Shown here one piece after another: positions 6,024-7,018 of a stretch of 7,018 nucleotides of DNA. The position numbers and the translations under genes are program-made. Each line of letters begins with the position of its first letter. Position 1 is the first letter of the stretch. This DNA is from Calditrichia bacterium (GTDB taxonomy: Bacteria; Calditrichota; Calditrichia; Calditrichales; Calditrichaceae): positions 1 to 7,018 of the forward strand of contig JALWEA010000570.1 of NCBI GenBank assembly GCA_027039465.1, written 5' to 3'. The notes under the pieces are model-generated. The model saw only the letters and a program-made list of their open reading frames with translations, ran no database searches and was not told the DNA's origin.

Positions 6024-7018
6024 TTGCAGTTAACAGAAGAACAAATAAACCGCATTGTAAATGAAGTGGTGGAAACGCTCAAACAGGGTTCGGCCAAGCC
6101 CCAAGCGGCAAAGGGCAATGATGGCGTTTTTACGGATATGAACGATGCCGTGGAAGCAGCGTATGTCGCCTTTCTGGAATTTAGAGAGCACAGCATCCAA
6201 TGCCGTAAAAAATATATTGATGCAGTCCGGCAAATGGCTCTTGACCACAAGGAAGAGCTGGCTAAAATGACGGTTGAAGAAACAGGTATGGGACGCGTGG
6301 ATCATAAGATTCAGAAGTATATCAACGCCGCAAAAAACAGTCCGGGTGTGGAGGAACTGCAACCCGAAGCTTGGTCGGGTAAAAACGGTTTAGCGCTTGA
6401 TGAATATGCTCCGTTTGGCGTCATCGGTAATATTACGCCAAGTACACATCCTGGCCCTGTGATGATTAACAATATCATCAATCAATTGGCAGGGGGGAAC
6501 ACCATTGCGTTTAATCCCCATCCTAGTGCAAAAAAATTAAATGCCCGTGTTATTCAGCTTGCCAATCAGTACATGATTAAAAAAGGCGCACCGCCGAATT
6601 TAGTAACCTGTGTAGCCGAACCAACTCTAGAGACGGCAAAAATCTTGTTTGGTCATCCTAAAGTGGAATTGCTTTCGGTTACCGGTGGGCCGGCCGTGGT
6701 CGATTTGGCTATGAAATATCCCAAAAAGGTGATTGCCGCCGGACCGGGTAATCCGCCGGTGCTCATTGATGAAACGGCGGATCTGAATTTGGCAGCCAAA
6801 GAAATAAGCATGAGCGCCAGCTATGACAATAATATTTTGTGCATTGCCGAAAAAGAGATTTTTGTGGTTGAATCGGTTTTTGATCGGTTTATGGAAGCCT
6901 TTGAGAAAGCCGGCAATTACCGTTTAACGACGGAATTAATGGATCGTTTGGCCGAGAAAGCGCTGCAAAAATCCGGTGATGAATATGCCGTGAATCGTAC
7001 GTTTGTGGGCAAGCAGGC
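6024..7018 (+). CDS. CoA-acylating aldehyde dehydrogenase, EutE/PduP type, 5' part (runs off the window)
   Basis: The frame is open for 331 codons to the window end; the full protein is probably about 460-500 residues. The product oxidises an aldehyde to acyl-CoA with NAD+ and CoA inside a microcompartment. With a TTG start the protein opens MQLTEEQINRIVNEVVETLKQ, an amphipathic helix, then a small-residue/charged linker (about 21-34), as expected of an encapsulation peptide. The ALDH fold starts near residue 38, with EYAPFGVIGNITPSTHP (127-143), GGNTIAFNPHPSAKK (157-171), VTGGPAVV (219-226), AAGPGNPP (238-245) and the catalytic segment SASYDNNILCIAEKE (264-278), Cys273 being the nucleophile. 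These are EutE/PduP hallmarks rather than those of hydrolytic ALDHs. The neighbouring rhaB suggests lactaldehyde or propionaldehyde as substrate; acetaldehyde cannot be excluded. The 3' end and stop lie outside the window. Confidence 0.9.
   Translation, partial: MQLTEEQINRIVNEVVETLKQGSAKPQAAKGNDGVFTDMNDAVEAAYVAFLEFREHSIQCRKKYIDAVRQMALDHKEELAKMTVEETGMGRVDHKIQKYINAAKNSPGVEELQPEAWSGKNGLALDEYAPFGVIGNITPSTHPGPVMINNIINQLAGGNTIAFNPHPSAKKLNARVIQLANQYMIKKGAPPNLVTCVAEPTLETAKILFGHPKVELLSVTGGPAVVDLAMKYPKKVIAAGPGNPPVLIDETADLNLAAKEISMSASYDNNILCIAEKEIFVVESVFDRFMEAFEKAGNYRLTTELMDRLAEKALQKSGDEYAVNRTFVGKQ

Noticed and set aside
5987..6362. Minus-strand frames over the start of the aldehyde dehydrogenase.
   Set aside because: They are antisense shadows of a frame with clear EutE/PduP motifs.

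Overview
The window is a single-direction (+ strand) stretch of bacterial catabolic genes broken by two unusual intergenic repeat arrays. In order it holds a LutC-type LUD protein (52-585), an AAAGTG-rich short-unit repeat array (about 590-925), a large LUD / 4Fe-4S / CCG-domain protein that fuses LutB- and LutA-like parts (944-3148), a rhamnulokinase (3212-4678), an unrecognised small ORF (4690-4902), a hexameric bacterial microcompartment (BMC) shell protein of the EutM/PduA type (4988-5263), a roughly 112-bp-period CCAAT/ATTGG minisatellite (about 5281-5997), and the 5' part of a CoA-acylating aldehyde dehydrogenase of the EutE/PduP type (6024 to the window end, incomplete). No tRNA, rRNA, CRISPR or transposase was seen, and I found no believable gene on the minus strand.

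The genes make sense together as part of a deoxysugar metabolosome. Rhamnulokinase feeds L-rhamnulose into an aldolase step that yields DHAP and L-lactaldehyde. A BMC shell with an aldehyde dehydrogenase carrying an N-terminal encapsulation-type helix would confine and oxidise lactaldehyde, or propionaldehyde made from 1,2-propanediol. The Lut proteins would oxidise resulting lactate to pyruvate. The first two roles rest on recognised families. The link to lactate oxidation is inferred from gene neighbourhood. The aldolase, isomerase, other shell proteins and any lactaldehyde reductase or diol dehydratase are not in the window.

The organism is a bacterium of moderate GC, with AT-rich intergenic DNA. 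Clear AGGAGG-like sites precede rhaB and the shell gene, but not every gene. Long CCAATATCCAATGTCCAA-type and CTAAAGTG-type intergenic arrays are, to my recollection, common in genomes of the FCB group and related environmental lineages (Calditrichota, KSB1, Ignavibacteria, Bacteroidota). I therefore favour such a lineage, with low confidence.

The most interesting features are: the repeat arrays sitting inside an apparently co-directional operon (one between lutC and lutB, one between the shell gene and its aldehyde dehydrogenase); the loss of the cysteine pair in the first CCG motif of the LutB-LutA fusion; the likely TTG start of the aldehyde dehydrogenase, which preserves its encapsulation helix; and the uncharacterised small ORF between rhaB and the shell gene.
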